A stretch of 42,405 nt of DNA, from NCBI GenBank assembly GCA_021463865.1, contig JAJTXY010000036.1:1-42405 (forward strand), written 5' to 3'. This document shows positions 41,926-42,405 of the stretch, piece after piece; the first letter of the stretch is position 1, and each line of letters opens with the position of its first letter. Source of the stretch: Anaerolineae bacterium. Lineage in GTDB: Bacteria > Chloroflexota > Anaerolineae > Aggregatilineales > J027. A program made the translations under genes and the position numbers. The notes below the pieces were generated by a model that was not told where the DNA came from, did no database searches, and worked only from the letters and a program-made list of their open reading frames with translations.

Positions 41926-42405
41926 ATGCTCAATACAGCCCCTTTTCCCCAACTAGAAGTAATTGATCAGGCGCTTGAAGCCAATGATTTGCGTAAGGCC
42001 GAGCTAAACATTGCACGGTTGCTGCGTTCCGATGCCCAGCCCGATTTACGTGCCCAATTGTTACTGCGTCGCGCACGAGTACGGTTGCTCAATGGGCGCC
42101 CCGACGAAGCCCTTGAGGACAGCCAAGAAGTGATCGCCCTCGCGCCGTCATTGGGAGAGATGCCCGAAGTCAAAATGACGCTGGGGGATATTCACTTAGC
42201 GCGGTTTATGCTGGCGGAGTTGGGCTTTGCTGTTCGCAGCGATACTGACCGAGCACTCGAATATTACAATGAAGTTTTGACCCGCCACCCGCATTTTAAG
42301 CAGCGGGGGTGGGTATTTTATCAACGTGGACGGATTTATTTAAGCGAAAATCGCGTAGATGAAGCAATTGCCGATTTTGAAGAGAGCCTCCGCCGCGAAC
42401 GCCGC
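41926..42405 (+). CDS. TPR-repeat protein (partial, runs off the window)
   Basis: 160 codons to the window edge, no stop. It has tetratricopeptide-like helix pairs: AELNIARLLRSDAQPDLRAQ, ARVRLLNGRPDEALEDSQEV, DRALEYYNEVLTRHPHF and FYQRGRIYLSENRVDEAIADFEESL (longer ones shown in part: YLSENRVDEAIADFEES). Such repeats bind protein partners; no catalytic part is in view. ATG 41926 has no good ribosome-binding site and an in-frame TTG at 41902 with CGGCAGG upstream is the alternative start. Divergent from the kinase gene. Confidence 0.75.
   Translation, partial: MLNTAPFPQLEVIDQALEANDLRKAELNIARLLRSDAQPDLRAQLLLRRARVRLLNGRPDEALEDSQEVIALAPSLGEMPEVKMTLGDIHLARFMLAELGFAVRSDTDRALEYYNEVLTRHPHFKQRGWVFYQRGRIYLSENRVDEAIADFEESLRRERR

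Noticed and set aside
1-42405. CRISPR arrays, insertion sequences and rRNA genes
   Set aside because: No regularly spaced direct repeats, transposase motifs or rRNA stretches were noticed on either strand.

Overview
The window reads as a chromosomal segment of a bacterium with moderate GC. The likeliest source is a Chloroflexota member of the Anaerolineae type. This is inferred from gene content and protein style (zinc-type uS14 and uS4, a YabN/MazG fusion, amylosucrase, many SDRs, a long GAF histidine kinase), not from any marker search. The first 17.8 kb is housekeeping. The end of tuf is followed by the S10, spc and alpha ribosomal operons in canonical order (rpsJ-rplCDWB-rpsS-rplV-rpsC-rplP-rpmC-rpsQ-rplNXE-rpsNH-rplFR-rpsE-rpmD-rplO-secY-adk-map-rpsMKD-rpoA-rplQ-truA), then rplM-rpsI. 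infA and rpmJ, normally between map and rpsM, are absent. Most gaps over about 80 nt in this block contain a GC-rich hairpin without a U-tract. The most elaborate lies between rpsH and rplF.

From 17.9 to 23.1 kb, mazG is followed by what looks like an accessory insertion of two genes. The first encodes a 936-aa TIR-NACHT protein with predicted membrane segments and a helical-repeat C-terminus. Thirteen nt later comes a polytopic membrane protein that resembles a type IV prepilin peptidase (A24) but has Asn at both catalytic Asp positions and has lost the cysteine motif. This pair is the best candidate for an undescribed system, possibly a membrane-associated NLR-like phage defence module.

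From 23.2 to 32.0 kb the genes are mixed: a LarA-family enzyme on the minus strand with the Ni-pincer ligands conserved, a 424-nt gene-free stretch, tRNA-Pro(CGG) on the minus strand, a CDP-alcohol phosphatidyltransferase, a 78-aa unknown protein, amylosucrase, a MurJ-like flippase, an HSD10-like dehydrogenase and an alpha-methylacyl-CoA racemase-like protein.

From 41.7 down to 32.0 kb, ten minus-strand genes sit within 40 nt of one another or overlap and look like one long operon: a PfkB-type sugar kinase, endonuclease III, a GAF histidine kinase, a PIG-L deacetylase, a second short histidine kinase, a Ca2+/H+ antiporter, proline dehydrogenase, an atypical SDR, a ParB/sulfiredoxin-like unknown and a second SDR. 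The operon's last stop codon directly abuts the stop of the converging racemase gene. The window ends inside a plus-strand TPR protein that diverges from this operon. All family calls come from motifs read by eye; no database search was possible.
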